Under the pieces are notes generated by a model, which had not been told where the DNA came from, searched no databases, and was given only the letters and a program-made list of their open reading frames with translations. The translations under genes were made by a program, and so were the position numbers. A stretch of DNA of 64,000 bases from Cylicocyclus nassatus. Lineage: Eukaryota; Nematoda; Chromadorea; Rhabditida; Strongylidae. The stretch lies in the NCBI GenBank assembly GCA_958299035.1, contig CATQJL010000305.1, forward strand, positions 58,854,486 to 58,918,485. The letters run 5' to 3'. Positions 33,306 through 43,930 of the stretch are shown here, in pieces. Within the stretch, counting starts at the first letter, position 1; each line of letters begins with the position of its first letter.

Positions 33306-35052
33306 TCGAACAGATCAAAGTTCAATGAGCCACAGTTCAGCAAATTTTCTCAGAAGTTAACAGCAGAAAGGTAAATGAGGAAGCTCTCGGAACAGCTTAA
33401 TTTTTTGCAAATTTGTACCATTATTCTAATATTACTAGTGGACCAGTAATCTCAAAGGTGCTAGTCGCAGGCGCGCTCGCTTCGGAACCCGCTCGGTTTC
33501 CCGCTATTTGATGATTTTTGAATGCGCGTTACGCTTCATTATATATTAGACTAGTGAACCAGTAATTAAAGATGCTATTTGGAAGAGCATTCGCTTCGGG
33601 ACCAGCCGCGGTCTCCCGCTATTGGAAGATTTTTGAATTGAGCCAATGATTCTTCATACATAAGATTAGATATCTATTTTATCAAAATTAACTAGGATCG
33701 AAAGAGAGTTTGGAGGGAGAAAGAAATTGTCTACTTTTCCATTTATGTATTACAACAGTATGGTCATAACATCTCCTAAAGAATAGGGTAGTCATTTCGA
33801 CAGCAATTCGATACAAATCATGGAAAATTTTCTACATCTTCTATATTTTGTTATGTGGAAAAATGTCTAGATTCTACATAAGTACCCGATGAAACAAGCC
33901 TAATGTTGTATACTTCATAATTCGCTTGCATGAAAAAAATCACTCTATTTCTCGATGGTAGCTCTCGCACATTTTTTCAAGAAAAATGCCAAAGGTGAGT
34001 GTCAAAAAAAGCGATAGCTGTAGATAATCTGACTCTGGATTTAGGGTTGTATGAGCAGCATAGAGATTTTCTTTATGAAGTAATATGTTTCTTGCTGGCA
34101 TAGATATAGACCCGAAAACTAAAATTCAGGGCCTAATGAGCAGCTAGGCAAATAGCCTTTTAGAATGACCTTATACCAAGGTATTATATCAATAAAAATG
34201 AGCAAATCTGTACTTTAGCTGAAGGCCGGTACAACATTCGTCATACCTCCAACTTTGATATCATTCAGGTAGTGTCAACAACTAACTATTGTAACCATAG
34301 TGCTCCGTACTCTAAGATAGATTATAGTTTAGCAGTACCTTCGCTTGCAGTAAAAACATAATATGAACGAACAGTGGGTGGAAATTGAGCATTTTTTATT
34401 TCCGTTAAGAAGCATTCAAATTTAAGGCAAATGCAGGAATTCATGCAAACTAGTTTTTTAGGACTGCACATGCCTTTACATTAATGATTCAGAGCTTTTT
34501 GTTCTTTGCAATAACTTGAGTGCAAATAAGGTGAAGTGAAGTGGATGTGGGGAAGAGGGGGAGAGTGAGCTCCATAAATATGCACATCATTTGAAATGCA
34601 AAGAATAAGCACGAAAATGATAATGATGATATGTAAGAGGCATATTTATATAACTACAAAAGATTTAGCGGTATGAAACCAAAGCTTAGATTTTCTCAAT
34701 GCCATACTCATCTTTCATATCTTGCTCTCTTTCCGAATGGGTTTCTTTTTTGAATGGCGCATTACAATTGTGTAATGCACTTATATAAATGTAAATATAA
34801 CTATAAAAGTGTTTATCACAGAGTACATCAACTATGGTAGAAAACAGTCCCGCAATCCAGCGATATATACGCCGTAATGAAAGGATAAAGTCCTTATCAA
34901 GTCATTGCTGCAAGCTAGCTGGATTTAGCACTGCAAGCAAATCAAGGTGTGGCACAGCAGCGGTTGCAAAGCCTTTGAGTAGTCGAGAGAGAATTACATT
35001 TGAAGAAACGCAGACAGCTATACTAGCACCGCCCAGTAGTCAGAACGCATGA
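33306..35052 (+). CDS. Partial gene, C-terminal exons, unidentified
   Basis: Three plus-strand exons look real: 33306-33370 (SNRSKFNEPQFSKFSQKL), 34219-34268 (EGRYNIRHTSNFDIIQ) and 34822-35052, a terminal exon after TTTATCACAG containing PAIQRYIRRNERIKSLSSHC and ending RITFEETQTAILAPPSSQNA before the stop. The last two join in phase. The first leaves phase 2 while the second needs phase 1, so an exon between them is missing from the model. The Ser/Arg-rich end suggests a cytoplasmic tail or a soluble protein; no domain is recognised. A tandem repeat sits in the first intron. Confidence 0.4.
33434..33665. repeat. Tandem dimer of a ~115-bp dispersed repeat
   Basis: Each unit starts ACTAGTGAACCAGTAAT, contains GCTCGCTTCGGGACC and a CCCGCTATTTGATGATTTTT block, and ends TTCATACATAAGAT-like. 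A third copy lies alone at 56200-56322. No terminal inverted repeats were seen. Confidence 0.65.
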
Positions 35053-38000
35053 AGTGTCTACTTAGGTGATTCACGGCATTGTTGGGATTGATGAGCATTT
35101 TCCATGAAAATAGGCAATTTCCGAAATGGAGAATAAGCGGATAGGAAGCGCAATCAAGTTTTGGATTATTGTGCAGTAACATGATGAGTTGCTGCAAATA
35201 AATTCTTCAAAACTGACTCATAAAAAATACAACATATTTTTAATTTTCTTTTTTCCCACACTCTCGCACTGACATTCACATCCATACTGTATTATTTTTG
35301 TAATTCATATCGTATAGATGATGTATTTCGAAAAAATTAATAGGTGATTGTTTTAAAACGAAAATAAGACGAGTTGAATGTGTGTATGTGTTCCACAAAG
35401 TCAATAAAGCATATCAAACACATTCGACGGTGTTCCATTACACAATGTAAATAGACGAAGCATGACCAATTAGCCATTCATTGGTTCTGGATGGGGGGGG
35501 GCAGAAGTTCCGCTTGACTAAGGAGGCGTAACGTTAACCAGGATTCCAAGAATTGTTTCACACAAAATAATTTGACGTATCAGCTGAAAATTATTTCCAA
35601 GCTAAATTGATGGGCCATCTCTTTTTCCCAAAAGAAGTGCACCTTTGTCCCCGGCCTTTTCCTAATTTCTACTATCGGCAAGTCCACAATTTCTGTAAGG
35701 ATCAAATTCAGGGTTGGATTGATCAGTGGCAGTAATCCCTGGCACAGACCAAGAATAATCACACCACAACAAAGCGATAAGGTGCTCAGGATATAGCACT
35801 CTGAGTAAGTGGGATGTCACTTGCATAGAAAATCCTGCAAGCTAGTAGCTAAACGAGTCGCAAAATTACGCTTATATGTTATTGTTAATTCAAAATTTGA
35901 AGAAAGTTTGGTATCTTGAAAAAAGTATTTTGTTCCTCTTTCACTCGGCAGACAGCTAGCTCTTCAAACAAAAAAAATAGTTGATTTTAAACAACCGATT
36001 TGAGAGCAAGAAAGAAAGAAATAAACTCCAAATTTACCTGACTGGAACGCTGTAATTTATTCTATGGCTGAGCCTTATAAATCAGTTGCTAAGAAATCGT
36101 CTTTGGCAAAAGCTTGGAAGGAACTTCCGCAAAAAATTATCTAAAAAGCAATCAATGAACTTCCAGAACGATGTAAATGTATTGATATGAAAGGGTCATT
36201 TTGGGAGGCAAATTATAAATCGTTTGAAAATGGGGAACATAAGATACAGAATGGTATTTGATATCTTAACCCCGAAATCGGATAGTGTTCAAAAATCAGA
36301 CAAAAATGGTTGAGACTCTTTTGTGTGTCTAGATAGAATTTCAACTATCAAATGCTTAAAACAATTTTGTTGTATGTATTATATATGGCTCTATATTTTC
36401 ATCATTAGATTTCGAAAAAAATTTCGAAAGATTACTGAAAAAGCAATTGGGATGATTAAAATTCGTATTCAGACCATGTTGATGATTATCTTGAGAAGAA
36501 AAAATTGACCAGGAAGCTGTGTGGGATTGCATAACTTTCCATGAGATCTCGTGGGAAGATAAATTTGAAAATGTTCGGAAAAAATGCACTTGCCCACTCA
36601 CTAGCCTATCAGATGTTTACCGCATGGATTTCTTCTCTTTTTAGACGTAGATTTGAAATAAAAAAATGTTTTTTGACTTCCTAAGCAGGAAGTACATCTT
36701 ATTTTGGTAACACTAGGTTCTTACTCTTATGAAAAAAAGTGCTGAAGCCAGTTTTGAATCAAAATGTTTGCTTCCGCTTGCAAAAACCGCTGAAGACTGC
36801 GAATGTTTTCGAATCAGACTTAGCCGAGTAATTACTTTTTTCTACATTATTATAGCCTACAAACTTGTTTTTCGCCAATTATGTTGTTGCCTGTGTCTAT
36901 TTACGTCAAAGCTACGCTGTGTCATGTAATTATCACCACAAAATATCCTAGTAGATATTTTTCTGCAAAATTTATGCAAACATCTTCTGATAGGGAATAA
37001 GAGCTCACAAAGCAGGGTGATCACTGTCGAGATTTTCTTGAGCAACATTTCAAAACAAAATTGGATAGCAAAGCAGATCCTATTCGCATCCAATTTTAAA
37101 AATGTTTTGATTTAGAAAAAATATGTGAAAGTGTAGTTATGGTAAAGATATGTAAGTGCAAAAAATTGTTTTCGTTACGAAAAGTGAAGAATTTCTGTAT
37201 TCCAGATTAAGCCAACAAAAGAGATGCTCTCCCTTTTTCATCTACCCCCTCCCCTCCCTTCCACCATTCGCCTGACATTACAATTTATGACAACTGGGCA
37301 AACTCAATCACTCGTAATTCTTATATACTCTATTTTAACAGTTTTTTAGAAACAGACAAAAGTTGAGACTGGCTTAGAAGACGCCTCTGGCCATATTGCG
37401 GTAAAAAAAACTATATACGTATATTTATGTATAAGCGGTATTGCTAAAAACTGATATTTATTGAAAGCATGCCTTCTACCACTTTGTAAAGAGTTTTGCT
37501 TATGCATAGTCATAATATTGTGCCTCTTGTAATAAACTGTATATATGTCCCAAAAAAGATGTCTTCAATTTTTGGAATAAAAAATTCTGTCTACAGTAGC
37601 TCAAACTTAGAGCCTGATGAACAAAGGATTTGATGCCATAGCATAGAGCGTAGATATCAAGATTTCAAAAAAGCGATGAAATTGGAGATCAGCGTTGTTT
37701 TGAGTCAAGCTAATCTCTGTCACATAAAAAGGTTTCTTTCAAAGATTTGTTTCGCTTTAGGATTAGGCTAAGGTTTCCTCAAACATTATTCATCCGCCTT
37801 GCCCAGCTAAATGCCTTGCGCCATTTTCAAAATTTGTGCAACTGTGATCAAACGAGACAGAGAATGCAATGAAGGTTAATTGAAGGGATATTCAAAGCAT
37901 TTTTTCCCTAAACAATGAACCTCATCCAAACAACGTGACTGAGATTAGATTGCTAGCAATTTCAATGAGCTTGGATTTTGGTTGATGAGAAATTGGAACA

Positions 38001-38206
38001 AAACACAACAGGAGCTCATGTTTTTTGTTTTATTCAATCTCATTTTACATTCAAGCATCTGCGTTTTTGTTGTGTCATTTTGCGTCAATTGCAATTTCCA
38101 AGCCAGTGACTTTCTACATGTGATGGGATGTCCACTTCCGCATATAAATCTTCATTTATTTGACTTTGTGCTGTAAACAGCAGAGCTCCAAGAATAAATC
38201 TTTCAG
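35053..38206. other. AT-rich stretch, no supported gene
   Basis: Frames of 60-81 codons occur on both strands (35580-35762, 36323-36601, 36729-36929, 36857-37093, 37982-38176) without splice context or motifs. A G-run lies at about 35492. Nothing else was recognised. Confidence 0.2.
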
Positions 38207-38876
38207 TGTAGGAGGATTTGCTGCAGAAACAGAATTACACTTTTCAAACACACCACTTTCTGACCAGATGCACTAATTTCATTCAATTGAAAATGACGTG
38301 AGATCAAAGCGAATTACAAGGATGTCCTGACAATAATGAGGATTATTCGGAGAAGTAAACAACCTGAAACTCAGAAGTGCTAATGATTAATCTTAACACA
38401 TGTTGCTTGATGTGACTAATTGGTTGAGTGGGTTGCACTTAAGCTAGACATCGTTGTTTGATTCGCTGAGTTTCTTCAGCAGGAAAAGCGAAAAAATCCT
38501 CAATTGTCAACGGTGTGAAAATAAAGAAAATTTTTTGACAAAAATGCATTCTTGCCAGTTTCTATAGCGCAAATCAAGTGGATCTATTCGCTTTTTTTCA
38601 TAGAAATTTTCGTGAAAATTTTATATGAGTTCCGAGTTTAATGTGACTGCTTAGCTGATCATCATACAGTGGACAGAGTTTATATTATTCTACTACATAT
38701 TTCAGAGTACATAAGATACGTTTTTATTGGGAGTTTCTAGAAAAAATATTTGGATCTTGGGCCTAGGAAATCTTTTTATTGTTCCTCAAATAAATTTCAA
38801 ATAGGCAAACTACTATCAGGATTTTGATTGTAATGGAATTTGTTGTAATCACAATGAGCTTTCTGGAGAGAGTTAG
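38207..38876 (+). CDS. Candidate small-exon gene, unidentified
   Basis: Exon-like segments follow good acceptors: 38207-38276 (GGFAAETELHFSNTPLSDQ, open to a stop), 38480-38512 (QEKRKNPQLST, after TTTCTTCAG, GT donor) and 38805-38876 (NYYQDFDCNGICCNHNELSG, ending in TAG). The last two join in phase 0. A fourth at about 39003, after TTTTTTCAG, reads SHWQMGSYYYVAANPKYETG to a stop. They cannot all belong to one transcript in this model. The clustered Cys (DCNGICC) suggests a secreted or metal-binding peptide. Confidence 0.33.
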
Positions 38877-40199
38877 GTAAGTCAAAGTTCTACTCAGAAA
38901 ACGTTAAAACTTTTCAACAGCCCAATATTATTATTATGAAGAATATTGCCAATTATCTAAATTATCAGTATTGCTCGTGTAGATACAGACTTAATTTTTT
39001 CAGCTAAGCCATTGGCAAATGGGCTCATACTATTATGTAGCCGCAAATCCTAAATACGAGACCGGACCGTAACCTGCATCGACTACGGTTGAAGAAGTAT
39101 GGTCTGAGCTAGAGTTTAGGTCTGCAATTCTTACAATTAGACACGAATCAGTCATATGAGCTGCCATTTGCAAGCCTTAGTTGTAGAAGAATTTCTATAC
39201 AAAAAACCGGGTAGTTTAGCAGGTATTTTCTGCTCGACAGCCCTCTAACCTTTACGACAATACTCGGAGCAACTAATTAGACACTAATTTGTCACATTCC
39301 GTAAATATCTCAGCTGCAAAATTTTCTCCTCCAACTTGAAACTCAGCTTAGAATTCAGATTATTTGCTAATTACTTATGGGCAAAAACATGATACAAGTG
39401 ATTCGAACTCAAAATAGATACATTGATAGTACTCTGCGCGTTCTCCACGGCTTGCAAAACTATAATTGCCATGAATATTTTGTTAGAGTCTGCCAGAAGT
39501 TAAGACCAAGCATCAATGATAAGCCCCGTGGTCATTGGCCGATAGCTTTGCATTTAGAGTCTCAGCGGCATCATAAAAGGGTAGTTGACTACAAGTTTTA
39601 TGATTTCTCATGCAAATCCCAGGATCAGAAAACGATCGCAGATCAGAGACCGCCTTTGGGTGAAAAACAAATAATGGGTATAATAGAGACTTGTACGAGG
39701 GTTAAGATCAGCCAAAAAGATTATTTTTGCGAAAAATCTTGGAGAAATTTCTTGCAAAATATAGAAAACTGAAAATATCGCCATCAAAATTATCAGACAG
39801 ATCTTTGTCATTATTGCTGAAGCTCGAAAAAAAATAGAGAAACAGGAAGAAAATCTCTAGACGGCAATTATTCAGCGGATGTTGATACTATCTCATTTCC
39901 TCATGCTGCGCTCATTTGTTCGCCAACTTCTATCGAAAACATAAACCATGATACATATGAGCAATTATGCATCCTCTCGAAGGATTCGAGAATCGTAAAG
40001 GAACGGGAGGGGGTGGGGTACAAAAACAATAATATGCTGTTTAAACTTTTTTGAAACAAAATTAAAGCAAAATTTGAAGTGAGTGTTTCAACCGCAGCGA
40101 GTCTTGGCTTAGAAGACATGCCCAAGAATTCCGCGCGGGACCTTATACCGTAAGGCGCTCCGGGTATGATAGCGTGTGGGTTACTCGCCTTCATAGTGA
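38877..40199. other. Mostly featureless stretch
   Basis: It contains the isolated exon-like segment at about 39003-39071, a 131-codon plus ORF (39377-39772) without any motif, and a GC-richer patch at 40080-40200 (CGCGCGGGACCTTATACCG). None could be tied to a gene or element. Confidence 0.2.
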
Positions 40200-40380
40200 A
40201 GCGCCAAACTCAGTCCACTTGATACACTTCGTCCATCACTATTGGTCAGATCAGTGGACTCACCAATAGCAAAGCGAGTGGTGAGTCCACTGATTGGTCA
40301 TTTGTCAGTTCACTAAATTGACCAATAGCGAAGTGGTTGATGTGGATCAAGCGGATGTGGACCAAGTATGGCGTTTGCCA
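40200..40380. mobile_element. Palindromic element with repeated CCAAT/ATTGG motifs
   Basis: The arms CGCCAAACTCAGTCCACTTG and its diverged inverse near 40360 enclose an inner perfect hairpin AGTGGACTCACCA/TGGTGAGTCCACT. Four ATTGGTCA or TGACCAAT boxes are spread across 120 bp. Non-coding. Confidence 0.55.
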
Positions 40381-40912
40381 AAACAGGCGGGTTGCGCTAC
40401 TGATCTTTATTTCTTGTAATTTCTCTTTGAGTCATAAAATAAATGAAACAAAAAAATTCCAATTTTCTTGAGACCGCGAAAGCAAAGCATTTGATCCAAA
40501 TTTAATCAGGATTGTTTTTCTGCTAGTGAATCTCCAATTTCTATTCTTCAAATCATTAAAGACGTTGGCAATCCGAAGTTAATTAACAAAAACACAAGAA
40601 AATGTGCACATGGTCAAGCATAGCCGAAGAAAGAAAGCTTTTTTGCCATGCACAAGAGGAGATGCAAACGGAAACCTCTTTTGTTTTTGTTAACAGTGGA
40701 TGAATCCGCCTGGAACGAGGCGGATGTGACATATTATAGAGAATTGCATATCTCATATCTTATATGGGAAAAGCCAGTGGGGATAAATTTCAAGCTTGGA
40801 TAGTCCAGGATTAGAAACTTTTTACAACTATACTGTGCTTGAAGGAAAATCCGTAAAGCAGCGAGACTCATGAGTGATAAGAAAAGCATATTTCTAAATC
40901 GTTATATTTTAT

Positions 40913-41151
40913 GAGTCCGCACACTATGCGCGGCAACTGACGGCACCTTTACCAATAACTCCTCCTAGTAAGAGTTCTAGCGCAAAAAAAACGTAGAACC
41001 GTGTGCTACTAGCTGATAGATATCCAGCCAAATTGAAATAGACAAAAAAAATGAAAAGAAATCACAAGAAATAAGCAAGTTCCAATCTTGCAAGTCGTCA
41101 AGTAGCGCGCATGGTGTACAATGCGCACTTTAAATTTACAAATGACTCGAC
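40913..41151 (+). repeat. Dispersed ~240-bp repeat, copy 1
   Basis: It begins GAGTCCGCACACTATGCGCG and ends with CAAATGACTCGAC. It contains GCAAGTTCCAATCTTGCAAG and a GCGCATGGTGTACAATGCGC palindrome. A second copy in the same orientation is at 55023-55261. Confidence 0.7.
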
Positions 41152-41978
41152 ATCTGTGACAGCACATGGTCAGATTGTGATTAATGGTTGACTTGTCGTA
41201 AAATGTAGAGTTACGACTTTGACTCCTCTGAACAGATTGATTTAGCTAAGACTATGAGTTTGCCAAATATTAGGGTGATATATATTTTTGCACCAAAAAG
41301 CATGAAATATTGTTGTTTGTTTAGATAATACAAATTTATAGGTGATTTTTCAAAGTACAATTTTTTATATCATAAACAAAAGCTGTATCTTGGCATAGAT
41401 ATTGAAAAGGACTAAAAACAAAAGTTCAAATGAAAATTCAGAAAAAAACTATCTGTAGGAACGTCCGACCCCTTAGATAAAAAAACATGGGAAATCAAAA
41501 AAAAAGATTTGGTAAAATTTGATTGCTTGTTTACATCGATACAGCAGTAATATAATTTGCATCAAGTACTTTTGGAAAGTGCCAAATTATCGTAATCTAA
41601 TATGCATCAAAATGCAATGAAGCAGAGAAAAATTATGAACTTTTCAAATTTTGGCCACACTTTTGCACAAACACATTATGCTTTTTAGACTGGAAATAAT
41701 TTGAAATTCTGAGAACAGTGGTTTTGATTCGAAGCTTCGGAATCAGCAGCACGCGAAGATAAACAGAGGAGGACTGCTTTGTCACAAACAGCTTATTTTT
41801 CATGAAATTTTCTTCGTACGTCAACTTTGTTGTTGAGCAGATGCATGTGATACATTTGGCATCACCCTAAAATAGAGATGAGAGCCTTGAGCTCTCTAAT
41901 TACCGAAAGTGGGGTATCATGCATTTCATCAAGGCCGGAAATTAGTGAAAAATAAGCTCTAGATACGTACTATATATA
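41152..41978. other. AT-rich stretch, nothing recognised
   Basis: Only short frames (41633-41824, minus) and A-runs are present. No repeat boundary or exon was seen. Confidence 0.2.
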
Positions 41979-42992
41979 CAGGGTGGTCCACATGAAATGT
42001 GACGATTCGGAAGGCCAAAATTGTCTGCTCCTATGTGGCAAATACGAATTTTGATGGACTGCGAAAAAACCATTTTTTGGTCTATTTCATTCCAGGTTTC
42101 GAAGATACAGTCGAGTAGATTTAGCGGTTAATATAGTGTGCTTGCACAGAAGGTGAAATGCGGTGAAATTTGCTCGTGAACAAGTAGCCACGTCAGTACC
42201 TCGGGTATCTTGCGCGCGCAATTGGCCGGCGTTACAGTCGAAACTATTTCTTCACGCGCCAATTTTACCGCATTTCACCTTCTGTGCAAGCACACTATAT
42301 TTACCGCTAAATCTACTCCACTGTATTCGTGTTCTTCATATTCTTTTGTCCCGTTGTGCTTGTTCCCAACTTCGGTTCTTACCAAAACATGGTCAAGCTT
42401 GAAGGTTTATTAAAGGCAGTCGCCGTGGCAACAAAAATCGCAATCTTTCGAAATTTTGGAAAAAGCATTGAAAGGAAACTCTGAAGGGCTGCAGCACTTT
42501 CTTGGATCAAAGGAAATTCTATAGACACTTTTGGGAATTTTTAGCATGACTAGATACCAATTTAGAGCGAAAAGAAGAAATTGAAGTTGTGTAAAACCCA
42601 TCATTTGGACACTGGAAAAAATGACATTTGGCCCTCTTGCTCGCCCATCCTTGAACCCAAATCCTTGAGCCCATCAACAAACACTCTTTTCAGTCAACCT
42701 GAAAGGAAAAAGTCTGCTCTTTAAAACCCATGTCATTTGATTTGCCAAAAAGAAACCCGGTGAGAGCTTGGGAGCAGAAACCATCGCGCGCAAATCGAAG
42801 AGTTTTTGGAAGAGGTTTGAAGGAGAAGAACGATTTTAAAAAAAGCAGGGACAAATACCTCGAACATTAGTTCAAAGTTCTTATACAGAATTCTCTTTTC
42901 TATCAGGTGAGGACAGAAGCTTCTGATGTCATTCAGTCCTTGCAAAGTTATAATATTTTTTTGTTGTGTCACCCTTCATGTGGACCACCCTG
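41979..42992. mobile_element. TIR element with CAGGGTGGTCCACATGAA ends
   Basis: CAGGGTGGTCCACATGAA and the exact inverse TTCATGTGGACCACCCTG are flanked by TA on both sides. Subterminal blocks also pair. A separate 222-bp hairpin (42105-42326) is inserted in the left half. No transposase was found; ORFs within are chance. Confidence 0.75.
42105..42326. mobile_element. Nested 222-bp hairpin element
   Basis: TAGATTTAGCGG then TAATATAGTGTGCTTGCACA on the left arm is inverted on the right arm as TGTGCAAGCACACTATATT, with the GAAGGTGAAATGCGGT block also paired. The loop is GC-rich (GCGCGCGCAATTGGCC). It lies inside the 41979-42992 element. Confidence 0.7.
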
Positions 42993-43316
42993 TAGAGCAG
43001 GATAATGACAAAAAAGGATTTAGGAAGATGTTCTAACAGAATGAGAAAAAGTAAATTTTCCCACCAGCCAATTATTTTTTGCAGCATAGGAGATAGCCAT
43101 TGCAGCAAAAAAATATGGACGAACAGGTGAATTTCTCAACGCTCAATGTTTGTTTAGCTGTTCTAGTATTATTCATAGTTATTTACGGTAACTTCTCATT
43201 ATGTCTGCATTATTTTGCTCATAGATCGCTGGAAGTGGAAAACACCTGCTACTTTTAGCAGCGGTGCAGATTCACTGCCTATGAGTCGGTGAGAGATCAC
43301 GTGGTGATAAGATACT

Positions 43317-43930
43317 CTTTGGTGTGTACCAAGTGAATGGGGTAGACGAAGTGGAATATAGATTTATTCGCACAGGTGACGTAGATTCCAACAGAGAGAG
43401 CGATCTGTCGAGGTGTCCCGGTGTTAACCGGGGAGGAACCTCTAAGGCCTAAGGCATACCTCAAGCGATTCGACCGAATCGCCACTTTCACGCGACTTGG
43501 CGATTTGCCAAACTTCTATAAATTTATTATGCGCACCTCTCGGACGCATATTTGGGTAGCTTGTGTAAGTTGTTGCAAACCGAGCAAGTTCTGACCAAAG
43601 GCAGCGCATTAACGACGAGCTACGAAGAGTCGCTGTTGTGCCAAATCGCGCAGCGACCGGAATCGCGCGAGGTATGCCTTAGGCCTGATACACTCGGGGG
43701 GCTCCTTATATAGGAAGAGAGGCGGAACTGAACCGAGTATAGGGTACAATGTACACGAGTTGGTGCTTGAAAAAAGATGCCACCGATTGGCTACACTCCT
43801 GGCGCACAGGTACCACTCACTCTTGAGTGATTAGATACTCACGAGTGAGTAGCTCACCATTTAGCCTACGGGGATTCCGTATATAGAATATACAGTTCAT
43901 CAATGGTTGATGATATAGAAATCATCAACA
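43317..43930 (-). repeat. Solo LTR of the BEL/Pao family, interrupted
   Basis: The reverse complement of the 18003 LTR can be followed from its CCAAA end at 43317 to its TGTTGATGATTTC start at 43930, with about 10-15 percent divergence. The first and third stem-loops are kept; the middle one is degraded. No internal retrotransposon sequence is present, so it is a solo LTR. A 242-bp insertion interrupts it at 43445-43686. Confidence 0.85.
43445..43686. mobile_element. 242-bp palindromic insertion in the solo LTR
   Basis: The ends AGGCCTAAGGCATACCTC and its perfect inverse (18 bp) are followed by a further near-match GCGATTC. The uninterrupted LTRs at 18003 and 22235 read straight through this point (CCTCTAATACATTCGG), so both edges are known. 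A TA follows the right end closely, but the target duplication is not clean. The interior has no ORF. Confidence 0.8.

Noticed and set aside
39377..39772. 131-codon plus-strand ORF as a gene
   Set aside because: An ORF of this length is expected about once by chance in 64 kb of this composition, and it has no motif, signal or splice context.
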